DNA of 64,000 bases from Antitrichia curtipendula. Lineage: Eukaryota; Streptophyta; Bryopsida; Hypnales; Leucodontaceae. Both the position numbers and the translations under genes were made by a program. The stretch covers positions 24,800,001 to 24,864,000 of the forward strand of contig OX579639.1 of NCBI GenBank assembly GCA_951230915.1. Direction: 5' to 3'. The notes under the pieces were generated by a model, which ran no database searches, was not told the DNA's origin, and saw only the letters and a program-made list of their open reading frames with translations. Shown here in pieces: positions 1-12,600 of the stretch (the first letter of the stretch is position 1; each line of letters begins with the position of its first letter).

Positions 1-1960
1 TTGAAACAGAGACTCGACGAATTTCTCGCTCTTCCAACCACTCTCTTGCCTCTCCTGCCGTGCGCACTCAGATGACCGTTATGCCTGCAGCCTGTCGAGC
101 TATGCCACTGTGAGCCCCCAAATAGAATTGAAGTTCGATTAATTGTTTTCTCCGGAGCACGTTTTTGAGTGTTGGTACCCCTGCCACGAGAAATACGGAG
201 TGACTTTAATTCCAGTCACGTTCATGCCCACTCCATGAAAGCATCTTACTAGTCCTTCTCCCCCTCGAAGACCTTTTGCCCCGCCCGAAGACACGCTGAC
301 AATCACGTGATTCAGTTCCATGTCGCTCAAGGACTCGGGAAGAGCTCGCCAGTACTGTAAAGTAGTACAAGCCAGACAGTAAAGCTCCAGTTAAGTACAG
401 GACAGGACAGGAGCTGCGTGCTTGCTGAGCGATCGAGCGGGATGGGACCTCTCAACTAAGCACGTTGCTTACTGCGCGGGAAATGCGTGACGTACATCTT
501 CTTCAAAATAAGCAACCTGCAAGTGCCGGTCGTTCATGATCGATCATTGTCGCCGATGAAGCGACAAGGTGCACTAGGAATGGAATTTTGAACACAACGA
601 ATCGTCCAACATTTGTCCAATTTTCCAGTGGATTTCTCCTGTGAATCTGTGGTTCAACTGGGTCCAAGGTCGAACTCTACCAGGTTTCTGTCCTCGATCT
701 TTCACCTCGATCGCCTGCAACCCTACGTGAAGATCGCCGCGGCCTAGACATACATGCACATTAAATACTTAGCCCAGGCTGCAGTCGCCAGTGCTCAACG
801 ATTTTAATAAAAGATCGGGAACGAATCAATTAAGGCCATGCCAGCCTCAAGTCTGAGGGCATGCCTTGCATTTCTAAGCCGCCCTCGTGACAGTACTACT
901 GTACTTAGTGCTCTGACATAGCCATCCATCCATCCATTCATCCATCATCGCATCTTCTTCTATAATATGTCATTATATTCTTCCTCTGTCCTCTTCTCAT
1001 TGACTCGAGGTGAAAGATCGAGGACAGAAACCTGGTATAATCCAGTGCTTATGACTAAAATTAATGATATACCGGTATAGAGAATAAATTATTATTAACG
1101 AATGTTTGGCCGTTTATTCGAAGATATATAGTATTCTAGCCCAATAAATGCTCCTCAGAGCTGATGTAGGCGTAGGCATTGGAGTGACCCTGGCCGGCGC
1201 GGCTGGCGAATCACAAATAGATCGGGCGTAGACTTTAATCGGAGTCAACTTGGGCGGACTTCATTTACCACCCAAGCGAGTATATTCGATTCACTTCATC
1301 GTCCACGACCTTCTAGAATGTGAGAAGATCCAGGAGCACAATGCCAAAGCTGTGCAAATGCATATGCATCGGCCGGGGTCGATATATGTTCCCGATCGTC
1401 CTTGTTGTGTCCGCGCAAGCCCGAATTGCGAAGTCGCACAACACGTACATATGTGCGTCGATCCATATTTGCCTCACCATGGACATGGTCGCACTAGCTA
1501 GCTAGATCCGCTGCAGTCTACGAGCGAGATCTATTTATTCCATGAAAGCAATCATAGATGATCGAGGAATTGAAGTTGCTTGCCGACGACGTACATTGAT
1601 ATATCGGAGTACGTACCCGAGCGGTGGACTGACAATATTGCTGGCGCACGGCGTTTGATTGATGCTGCCCAGCTTGGGTACGGTGCTCAGCTCGATCGAT
1701 CGGTCTCGGTACGTCGGACGAACTCGTGGAGCTAAGTTCAGTTCTGAGCTAGCTAAGTTAGCCGACTTTTTCATGGCGATGGCCTGGCCATTCTTCTGCT
1801 GAGCTAGTCGGGTGCAGTAATTGTAGTCCATGCTCGACCCATACCGGCAATTGGAGGTCCTGCTCTCCAACCCGGTCAGGCCAGGAGATCGATCGGTCAT
1901 CTCATCGTTTATTGCACACCATTCTATGGTATACCATGAAGCTTTATGCCAAAAAACTTC
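1..1960. other. Gene-poor flank, GATC-rich
   Basis: I see no supportable gene here. The stretch has higher GC than what follows and many GATC/CGATCG clusters. Short open frames occur on both strands, the longest about 168 codons on the minus strand at 1,535-2,041. None shows a recognisable domain, and the longest runs into a dispersed repeat copy. Confidence 0.5.
679..1036. repeat. Perfect 32-bp inverted repeat pair
   Basis: The 32 bases at 679-710 recur exactly as their reverse complement at 1,005-1,036, separated by 294 bp. Both arms contain the reverse complement pair around TTTCTGTCCTCGATCTTTCA. No target duplication is evident and no coding frame spans the loop. It could be the ends of a small foldback element or a local inverted duplication. 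Confidence 0.75.
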
Positions 1961-1964
1961 AATT

Positions 1965-2870
1965 TCGCCGCTAAATGACCAGCATGCATTTTTTGGCAAC
2001 ATAGAAATTTTGGGCAGGATCTTGTGACTGCAGATTTGCATATTTTAGGCTGAAATTTTAAAAGAAGGTGGGGATAAGGAATATCTTTCATATGCACTAA
2101 ATTTCACAACATTTGAACACATGAGTCAAAAGTCATGGCCTAATATGTTACCTTTTTTCCCAACCACGTAGTCCGGGTAGATTAAAAAAATCATTTTTTT
2201 CATAAACAAAAATTTGAAATTGATTTTCTAAAGAAATATACACATTGAAAGTTTTGAATCACTCCATTTCAATCAATGAGTCAAAAGTTACGAGGAGTTT
2301 TAGTTTGCGGCCAAGTAGTTATAGATTCTCTATTGTAAAATAATCTTTGAAGTCCTTTATTTATTCAATTTTCAATATTTTTTGAAAAAAATAAAATTAC
2401 AGGATGTAGATTGTTTATTACAACATTTCAACCATTGGGACTGATATTTTTCAATTCCATAACAAAATTCTTAACAATTTTGTATTTTGAATCATTCTCT
2501 ACTTCTTTCTACTCACTATTTTTTTCCTATATGTTATACAATTCCAAATTTTTTAAGCATAAAGACAACTTGTCTAGGAAAAAGAATCCAAAGAAGCACC
2601 ACCATTATGGACATTTTATCATTAAAAAGTGAGCTTGTAAAGTGCAACTACTCTGTTTTTGCATGGCCAAAAAAATGATTTAAGTGAATTTGAATGTTTA
2701 TATCTTGCAATCTACACGGTGGAAATTTTTGATATTTCTACCACATGTTTTCAAGTCAACATACTACAAGATCCTACGGTTACATGACTAAAAAAAAAAG
2801 AAATTCAAAAATTTGGTACTTGTACTAGAAATGGCAATTTGGGAGAGTTTTTGATGAAAACATAGTCAAG
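1965..2870 (+). repeat. Dispersed ~0.9 kb repeat, copy 1
   Basis: This AT-rich non-coding block begins near GACCAGCATG. It aligns through most of its length with 3,950-4,870 and, in reverse, with 47,270-47,760. Shared landmarks are GGCTGAAATTTTAA, TTTCATATGCACTAAATTTCA, AGTCCGGG and TTTTGGACATTTT. It contains no open frame with a recognisable product. The superfamily is unknown. Confidence 0.7.
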
Positions 2871-3213
2871 AAACTTAAAGGATTAAGCTGAAAAAACTTG
2901 GATGAAATTGCCAAATTGTTGATGAAAATATAACTATGAATATGTGATATATGCTAATGTGATATTTTCTATCCAATACGTGGATGAATGTTGAAACTTG
3001 TAGCACCACCATAACTTTTGTATCACCACTTTGGCACTTCATAAAAAAATGAAAAAAAAACTTGCCAAAAGTTGCTTGCAAACATTATGAGGACACTTCA
3101 TTTGGAGGACTATTGTTTTAAGATATTCACATGCATGTACACATATTCCCATGATTGACTCTAAGATTCACAAATAATTAAAACAACCCTATGTACTATC
3201 ACCTTGATGCACT

Positions 3214-3500
3214 AATGGAGAATTTCATTAAAATGACAAGTCATTCCGCAACTTTAATAGGAAATTTTGTTAAAATGTTGGTATTATGTGTGCCATTTTC
3301 AAACAGCTTAGTTTCAACCGTAAAAGTGCCATTTAGGATTGGTATAGATTTTAAATCACATTGTCTAAACCGTAAAAGTGACATCCATGACTAGTGTAGA
3401 TTTCAAACATCTAAACAGGGATACATTTCAGACTGCCCAGTCTGAACTGTAAAAACTGTCAAAGTTGCGGAATGGTGCCATTCTAATGAAATTCTCCATT
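3214..3500. mobile_element. MITE-like element with ~40-bp terminal inverted repeats
   Basis: The left end (3,214-3,255, starting AATGGAGAATTTCATTAAAA) and right end (3,461-3,500, ending GAAATTCTCCATT) are near-perfect reverse complements around a non-coding core of about 200 bp. The core holds repeated phrases such as AAAGTGACAT and GATTTCAAACATCTA. A diverged relative with similar core phrases lies at about 6,690-7,170. The target duplication is not clear. Confidence 0.65.
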
Positions 3501-3949
3501 TTGGCACTTTTACAGTTTAGACCGTGTGGTTTGAAACATCAAAGAAATAATCGAACCTCTAGAGGGCCGCTTCACAATGACACCGTTAAGGTTTTTCACA
3601 TCACTATTGGCCCTATAGATTCATACAAACATGAAGTTCAACAAGTCTATTTGTGCAAAAGATGTCAAAGAATATTAAATCAAGGCACATCAAGGCAGGA
3701 AAGTACAAGGTGTTCAATTGGCTAATTAAACAAACTAAGCCAAATTAAATGGCTTTTGATGCTAATTGCCTTCACCAACTTGCTTCTTAGGCCACTTAAT
3801 TAATTTGATATTTTTGAAGTTTAAAAGAGAAGTTCTTTATACAAGTTGGGTAGTAGTAGGGGAAACAATCCATGTGGGATATGTAAATTAGGAACAATAG
3901 GAGCTCAACTGCTCATAGTTAAGTAAAATGCAAGAATTGTGTTTAACCC

Positions 3950-4870
3950 CTAAAGGACCAGCATGTGATTTTGGCAATATAAAAAATTTGGGCAGGTACT
4001 TGTGACTGGAGATTTTTATATTTTTGGCTGAAATTTTAATAGAAGGTGGGCGCAAGGAGTACCTTTCATATGCACTAAATTTCATGACATTTGGAAATAG
4101 GAGTAAAAAGTTATGGCCAAATATGTTACTTTTCTTCGTAACTAGGCAGTCCGGGCAGATCAGAAAAAATCACTTTTTTCAAAAATAAAAAATTGAAATT
4201 GGTTTTCTAGAGTTATGTATACGTATAAAGCTTTGAATCATTCCATTTCGACCAATGAATCAAAAGTTATGAGGATTTTTAGTTTGCGGGCAGTTATAGA
4301 TTCTCTACTCTGAAATAAACTTTGAAGTTGTTTATTTAGCTCAATTTTGAATTTTTTTTGAATTTTTTTTTCCATAGGATGTAGGTTGTTTATTACAACA
4401 TTACAAGCGTTGGGATTTGTATTTTTTTAATTCCATAATTAAATTCTTAACAATTTAGTATTTTGGATCATTCTCTACTTCTTTCTACTTACTATTTTTT
4501 TTGTATATGTTGTACAATATCAAATGATTTGAAAAATTTTAAGCATGTAGAGAACTTGTTTAGGAAAAAGAATTCAAAGATGCACCACCATTTTGGACAT
4601 TTTTTCATACAAATGTGACCTTGTGAAGTGCAGGTGCCCTGTTTTTCGCAGGGACAAAAGAAAGATTTTTGCCAATTCAAATGCTAATATCTTCCAATCC
4701 GCTTGGTGGAAAATTCTGAATTTTTTTCGACATCTTCTAAAACTAGTTTACTATAAGATCCTACAATTATATGTGTCAAAGTTTTATTTTAAAAAAAAGT
4801 TTGGTACTTGTACTACAAATGGCAGTTTTGGAGTGTTTTTGGTGAAAACATAGTCATAGAACTTTAGGGG
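3950..4870 (+). repeat. Dispersed ~0.9 kb repeat, copy 2
   Basis: Second direct copy of the block at 1,965-2,870, offset by about 1,985 bp and clearly diverged by substitutions and small indels. It shares GGACCAGCATG near the start and ACATAGTCA with AAACTTAA/GAACTTTA at the end. Non-coding. Confidence 0.7.
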
Positions 4871-7629
4871 TTAAAGTCAAATTCTAGGCCTCATTTAGGC
4901 ATATTAGAATAACTATCATAAAAATAAAGTTGAACTAAGTTAATGTGAGGAATCAAGTTAAATTTCATCTTCAAAAATTCATTTGAGATTTTGAGACTCC
5001 AACTAGAAGTTATGGACAAATTTCAGAAAGGGGTTGTAAAGGACATTTTTCTTACATTTTCAAACACCCACTTTGAATTTTGTTCATAACACTTTATTGA
5101 AGACTCAAAACCTCAAACTAATTATTAGAAATAAACTTTATTTTGATTCTCCAACTTTTCTTAGTGCAATTTAAATTTTTTTCATTATACTATGCTTAAA
5201 TGAGGTCTGAAATTCAACTTTTTATACAATTTCTACGTTTTGACAATGAGTGGCCAAGCTCTGAACTTCAAATTATCCCATACTCTTCAAGAATTCATGA
5301 TGGACAATTCATTTCATTATAAAATCAACTTCTTCACCCTTTATTCTCACCAAATATCAAAGAAGTAAGTCTTTCACATTACCATCAAAATAATTTTGAT
5401 GATAGATGGTCATTACACTATTTTGGACATTTGTCCCTTTTTTCCACAATTTGATTGAAAAGCAAGACACATCCAAGTTTAAGGTGTTTAATAATTAGAT
5501 TAAGGTGCATCAGAGTACCTTAATCTTGATTATTAAACAATTGTACTTGATTTAGGAGTTGTTGACTATCATCCAATAATTTGACAAGAAATAAACAGGA
5601 AAATAAATCCTTAAGCCAAAAAAATGTAAGTTGTGGGGTCCTAAGAGGGCTGCAAAGTAGCCCTAGAGAGGCCTAATTTTTTCTCAAATGATCTATACAT
5701 GTTCTAGATGGTTTAAACAATGCGGTTTGAAATCTGTACATGTCCTAGACATTTTAAACCATGTTGTCTGAAAATGACATTTGTAATATCACCATTTTAA
5801 CAAAATTTCTTATACTAACATTTCTAAAAGAATGATGGATAGAAGAACATAGCATGTATATTTATATGATCCAAAGTAAGTATACCTAATTGCAACCCTG
5901 ACCTAATTGCATTACAATTTTCATGGTATAATAGTTGGTTAATAACATTTTGTGATGGACAACAAAATCAAGAATATGAAGTGCCTTGAGTTGAATTTTG
6001 TATAGGCAACTACAACATATATCGTATCCAACTATTACGGTTAGCATTCTATGCTAAATAATTAACTAAAGTTGGAAAAAGTGGATCAATAGGTGCTTTT
6101 AAAATTTATAAAAATTTTAATTGCTATTTTAAAAAAAAAATTCCAAAACCTTCTATTTTGCCTCTTTGTACATCTACAACATACATATCTTTATAAGACA
6201 CTTAATGTTTGCTTTGAGGAAAGAAGGCAAGTGATTCATAGAAGTGGAAAGGTAGGAGGTACAAGAATCAATGTGGAGTATATAAATTAAGGCCCGAAAA
6301 AGCTCAAGCGCTCATATTCAAGTCAAAACATTAATGCAATAATTGTTTTCACAACTTGACTTCAAACCTCCATAACTTTATGTTAAAGATTCTAAATCAC
6401 AAATAGATTTTGGGAAGTAAAACTTAACTTGATTTTTCACATTTTTCAATTTGATTATCAATTTTTTTCTTAAGAGTCACTTTACAATGCTCAAATGAAG
6501 TTTGGAGTTCCAGTTGAACACAATTACTTTGTTCTTTCTTTGAGCTCCCACCTTGCTTCAAATATTCTATAACCTTTGAGGATTGATGAAAAACAATGAA
6601 CTTCACTATGATGAGGACCTTTTGTTCTCTCCTATTCACAATACATCAATGAAGTTAGCCTTTCATATCATAATTCAAAAATAACTTGATAGAGAATTTT
6701 GTTAAAATGATGATCTTCCGTGTGCCATTTTCAAATTGCTTGGTCTAAACTATAAAAGTGACATCTAGGACTATTATAGATTTCAAAAATCTAGGATAGG
6801 TATAGATTTCAGAGCATATAGTTTGAACCGTGAAAGTACAATCTATAATATGTGTAGATTTCAAACATCTAAAAACGGTATAGATTTTAGACATCTAGGA
6901 CAATTGTACACTTTAGACCGCCTGATTTGAACAAAGGTTGCTATTATGTGAGCATAGGAATGTGAGCCTATAAGCCTAGATTACTACACACCTATGTTAT
7001 AGGTGTTTATAATACATACACCTTCTATAGTGTGTGGTGTCTATATTATAGGTACCTATATTATAGGTTCAATGTTCATAAGCTTGCATTCTTGGGCTCA
7101 CATACTAGCACCGTTGTGGTTTGAACTGCCAAAGTTGAGGAATTTCGCCATTTTAATGAAACTGCCCAAGCATCTTGATATTTAATGATGCATGTGATAG
7201 TTTAATAAAATTTAAACTATTAATTTTTGGAGGATTTTATTAACTTCAAATTCTACCATTTGGCCCGTTTATGATATTTAGACATTTGTAACATTATCCT
7301 ATTTTGTTTTCCAACTCCCGCCAAGAGTAATTCAACTCTTGATTTTTTTAATTCAATTCAATGATGAATAACTACGACCTTGATAGGTGGTACGGTACAC
7401 AAGCATATCAAGGAATTTTTCTGTGTGTGTGTTCACCATATGATCCCAATTAGGAAAGTTCGTCTCCCAACAAAGTATTGAAATTCAAGTCATCTAATAG
7501 ATTGTTTTTTCTTCAGTTGCATGTGCCATTGTAAGTTGCGACTCCTTAATCAAATCGATATAATCTCTGCAACAAATTGAAGCCACTAGATGTTAGCATC
7601 AAAGGCCTACTAAATCAACTACCATATCA
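4870..7629. other. AT-rich intergenic DNA with a diverged MITE relative
   Basis: No gene is supported. At about 6,690-7,170 there is a degraded relative of the 3,214-3,500 element. It shares AGAGAATTTTGTTAAAATGA, GTGCCATTTTCAAA and, near its right end, GCCATTTTAATGAAA. The remainder is low-complexity AT-rich sequence. Confidence 0.4.
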
Positions 7630-7812
7630 CACTAGAAGAAAACCATGTTTTTTTGGACATGCCTAGTATTTTTATGACGGATTTTTCTGGACATCTATTT
7701 TGACATCTAGCTGTTTTTATGTTGTTTATGATGTTCATTGGATGTTATTGTCCAAAAAACTCCATCATAAAAATACTGGACATGTCAAAAAAAACATGGG
7801 TTTTTTCTTGTG
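7630..7812. mobile_element. CACTA-like MITE
   Basis: The element starts CACTAGAAGAAAACCATG and ends CATGGGTTTTTTCTTGTG, with terminal inverted repeats of roughly 48 bp (several mismatches). It is flanked on both sides by TCA (7,627-7,629 and 7,813-7,815). A CACTA start and a 3-bp target duplication are the known signature of CACTA/EnSpm elements. At 183 bp it has no coding capacity, so it would be a non-autonomous derivative. Confidence 0.75.
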
Positions 7813-7815
7813 TCA

Positions 7816-9600
7816 TCCCAAAATCTACAGAGAGACTAAGTGGTTCAAACTATTGGACATGCATATGTTGGACATGTACAGCATCAACCAGGATTGAAGA
7901 CCTCAATAGAATTGCGGATGGCTCATTAGGGTTTTAGAAATTGGGGTACGACTATTTGCATAGTCTTTTTCTCTTGTCTCTGAAGCTCTTTGGCACTTTC
8001 TCTCACTTGCGTGCTTTGATCATTGCCTACTCGCCTTTGCCCTCACCCTCTTTTCATTGGTGAATTTCTTTACTTTCCTTTTGTTTTTGCATGTTGGTTG
8101 GTTGTATGTTTTATTTTGCAGTGGAAAGTTATTTTATGCTTGCGTTTCATGCTTGTTAGTTCAATCAGCTTGTTGGTTTGCATTTTATGTTTGCAACTTG
8201 CTTTTGTTTTGTTTGTGTAATTGTACTGCGATATAACATCATGCCCGTCTTAATTCTACAGTACGTGGGCTTGTTCTCTTTGCTAGGGTTTGCAAGAAAT
8301 TGTAAGAGTGTGCCAAGAAGTATCCGTCTCTCCATTAGTAAGCTTTTTTCCATTGTTTTTTTTCTTACATGTTTGTTGGTTGCATGGTTTAGGGTTTAGG
8401 ATTCAGCGTTGTTTTATTGAAGTACGTGAGATTGTGTTAGGTGTTGGAATTTGAAGGTGACAGAGCGGTGTTGGGGTTTGGTGGGAATTTTTCTTTTTCA
8501 AAGTTGAACTTCTGAGAGGTGCTGTGGTTTTTTTTGTTTTTTTTTAGATATTTTTGGAGGTTAGCTTGAGGGTCTGTTCAATTGTGGTATTCTATTGCAC
8601 AATGAGGGCAAGAGCAATGTGGATTAAGGTTGGGGGGTGGAAGTAGGGGGGTGTCGACTTTGCTGAGAGTCATCAATTATTGCCAAAAGAGGGTTTGAAA
8701 TGTGTTCTTTAGTCGAGGAGAGATGGGTGAGAGGTTGGATTGAAGAAGCTGTGGTGCTAATGGGGTCCGTCAGCTATAGGGGAAGAAAAGATAGGTAATT
8801 AAATTATGGTAGCAAAGGTCATCTTTGTGAACTAGAATAACGAGTCGCAATGGTTCAAGATGCACCTGTTTGGACCAGGAAAGAACAGCATCAAGGTGGG
8901 CAATGTGTTGGCTATGTTCAAATCCTCAATGGCTAGCGTGGATGACAGGAATATGATGGAAGCCGCCAAAGACGGGTTGAGTTTGAATACCTTTGTTGCG
9001 GACGGCACCTACTTTCTCTCGCTTGCACAACAAGGTTTTGGTATGTTCTGACAGGTTTCACACTATTGTTGAGATGACAACGAATGAAAATATGGCTATA
9101 ACTTTGGTTGATGAAATTTTTGTTGAGATGTCAACACTATGTGAGTGTTGCTTGCGAAGACATTCTTGTTGTTTACAAGGATTTGTTTGCACATCGCTAA
9201 CAAATTCTCCGCTTGTAATTTTGACCAAAAAGTAGGGACTAATTACAAAGATTGAAGTCACTTGTAGGAGATGACAACAAGAGGGGGAGGATTAGTTTAA
9301 AGTTGCTAGATATAGATGCAAAATATCGGGTTGCTCTATTTGATGGTAACAATGATACCATGCAAACATCTCTTCTTGGCCTGTTGGTGCTACTGTTGCT
9401 AATATAATTTCTTTCCTACAAAATTGGTCAAACAGTTGGATATCCATGGTAGTTTTTGTTACTCTTTCTCTGATCTTACAATGGCTATTTTAGGATTTAG
9501 GGTTACAAGGGTGTCCATGAGCATTTTGAGTTTGATTGGATCCCTGTGAGTGTTTCTAACTCCACCCTTGAGTCAGAAAGTTACGTACGGGCTCTAGCGG
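7816..9600. other. Intergenic DNA with unrecognised short frames
   Basis: No convincing gene. A stretch around 8,840-9,240 has slightly more balanced composition and short plus-strand frames (for example 8,860-9,051, about 63 codons). I do not recognise the product, and the frames are too short to support a call. Confidence 0.3.
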
Positions 9601-9639
9601 CTATTTCGTTGGAGATTCACTCTTAATTAGTATTTCTAA

Positions 9640-12600
9640 ATAAGTGTTTGCCTTCCAAGCAATGGACACTTTTTGTGACTGATGATCCTATGAAATTTCA
9701 CTAATTCTAAGAAAAAAAACTACTGGTTAACTAGTTAAAATGTTATGGTTAGGTAAAGAAGGGAAGAAAGAAAACAAAATCTAATCTAATTAAATTGTAT
9801 CTAAGTAGCCTTTTAGAATATAAAATTTCCTCCCCAGAATGGTACAAAAAACTAGATTCTAAGATTCCTAGCAAAAGTTACCACGGGGTGAATTTGGCCC
9901 CTTAGTTGTGCTAACCTTCATCTACTAATCTAAAATAGCAAATCAATCCAAAATAATTCTAAATTTTAAGGTTAAGTTAGTAATTCCTTTAAGTTATGGA
10001 TTCTTAAGATTAATTGGGATTTGACCTATTTGAATGTTTTTCGTCCAAAATTGGTCTCAAACTTCATCCAACCTTTTATCCTTCAAAAATAAAGTATTTT
10101 CAAAAGTAAAAAGGGATTTTGGAATCTTTATAGATTTTTATTTGATTCCTTATTAAAAGATTCTTTTGGATGAAAATCTTAAATTATCATCCAATTTTAT
10201 GGTTCTAGTTAATTATTAGTAACTTCCATTGTTGGGTTCAATTTTAAATGTGACTTGACTTTAGTAACCTCTAAATTACCTATTAGGTTTTAAATTCTAA
10301 CTTAAATCCTAAAATTCTAATCTAAAACTAGCTTCTAACAACAATGATTCTAACTTTAATTTGAGAATAAAAACAAAGCAAGAGAAAGGGTAAAATTAGC
10401 ATACCTTTGTGTCCATCGTAGCCACAGTTCCGTCATTGCAGATCACTAGCATAATAGACTCAAAATAACCGTTGTCCTCCATCATGTGTACTCCGTCTAT
10501 TTGATGAGAGTTTGGTGTTAAAATATGTGGAAACTCTCTTTCCCACATTCTTTCTGGCTAATTTTTTATAAATAAAAAGGTTAGTCTAAGTTTTTAACTT
10601 AATTCCTTTGAGTTTATGAATTTACGTTAAAGTTCTAATGGTTTTTAGTTGATTTTTAAAACAAGTCTTTGAATTAAAATAAACTTCAAGGCCCTATTTC
10701 TAACTACCTTGAATGTTTATTTTAATTAAGAATTAATTTAAAAGATTAATATTTTCCAATTTTAATAACATTCAAATGAATAGTTAGTTTTGTTTGTTAT
10801 TCATTAGTTTAATATTTTATTGGATTAATCTGTTATTTTTGTTGGCTTTTTATTTTTTCCTATTTGGCTTATTAGGCCTAATAAAATAAAACTTAAACCA
10901 ACATTCAACCAACTAATTTCCACCGGAATACTAATTAATGATTAAAACCAAATTCTTCAATAGTAAAAAGAACAAATCAAAGCATTATTCAAAATGAATA
11001 GTAAATGAATAGGAGAAAAAGAATAAAAAACAACAATCAAGGTCCACATGAATAGTTAGATGAATAGGAAAAACAAACAAATCTAAGAACAAATCCAAAT
11101 GAATAGTTAGATACTTGTGAAGTATTAGTTTTTTAATCCTAATTCCTTCCCAAAGCCGCCACTTTGTCTCCTTCTTCTTCAAATGTTTTTGGATTCAATT
11201 CTTGATTGTCATTTGAAGTGTGGCTATGGAGTGTTGAGAGTTGTGGATTTGCACATGTGTAGTGAGCTTTTGAAGTTCAAGAATGATTAGTCATCATTTT
11301 AGGAATAAAAGCCAAAATTTTGGTGGCGTGGCGAGCAACGGCCTAACCTTGTTTTGGTGTAAACCTTCAAATGATGATTTGAGATTTCTTAAACTTCAAC
11401 CTTTACGAAGGATGGGACCTTGTAATTGAACTGTTTGGACTCATTGCCAAACTGCCTAGGCTCACTTCAAACTGCCTGGCTCACTTCAAATTGCTTGGAC
11501 CTCCAACAACCCCAGCGACCTCCTCTAACACTTGCAGCGACCACCCCAGTGATTGTAGCGACCTCCCAGACCTTCCCAGCACTTGTTGTGACTTCCCCAG
11601 CACCTGCAGCGACCTCCCCAGTGACCTGTCCTAGCACCTCCAACTCCTTCTTAACCTCCCTGGACTTCTAAATTAATAACTAGGCAAAGCAATCTAAATG
11701 AAATGTTGGGTTTTTTGGAATAATTAAGCAAATCAAATCTAAACAAAATGTTGGTTTGTTGGAATAATTAAGTACAACAAATCTAAACTAAAACAAAACT
11801 ATCTAAACTAAAAAATCCATAATTTTGGCAAATTAGGATGACATGGTAAATGATGCAATACATGGAACAGAAAGAGTCGATCGTGATGTTAGTTTTGGAT
11901 TTAAATAGCTTTTAACCAGCCAAGCTTTGGCAATTGCTACTGTTTGTCCCAAATCTTGAAGATAACCTTTAAAGGTCAAAGCTTTGCCGTGCGGAAGCAA
12001 CCCCAAGCAAAACTCGTGAAATATGGTTCCAAGTGGCTGTAGGAATGTTTTAGTTCTTAAAGGAGGTACACATAAAAGTGTTTAATACCAAACATTAAGG
12101 ACTAAAAGAATTCCCAAGATATCAGATGGTTTTAATTCTTAAAGGAGGTACACATGAAAGTGTTTAAACCAAATATTAAGAACTAAAAAAGTTCCCAAGG
12201 TATCAGATGGTTTTAATTCCTAATTGAGGTACACATGAAAGTGTTTAAATCAAAGATTAGGAATCAAGTCAAACCAAACTTTGTTATATAATGAAGTTTG
12301 GCTGGTATTTTGAGTATTAGAATCTTTTGGTAAAGACTAGCTTCACTGCCTTAAGAATTCTGACTCAATGGTTGTTACAAAACACAAAATTAGTAGGTAA
12401 ACAAGGTATGCAAATTTTTTGGAGGATGAAGGCTCCCAGAAGCGTGGTTTTAGTGTGGTTTGATGGTTTTGAAGGAAACCCCGAGTCCTCTAACCAAATC
12501 CTCTACTAAATGAAAGCAAAGAAAGCAAAAATGAGCAAAGATAACCAAAATTTGGCCTAACTAATTGCTTCCGACAAAGCCAGTAAGCAAATTGAACAAA

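Noticed and set aside
1535..2041. 168-codon minus-strand frame as a gene
   Set aside because: No recognisable motif, and its start lies inside a multicopy non-coding repeat.
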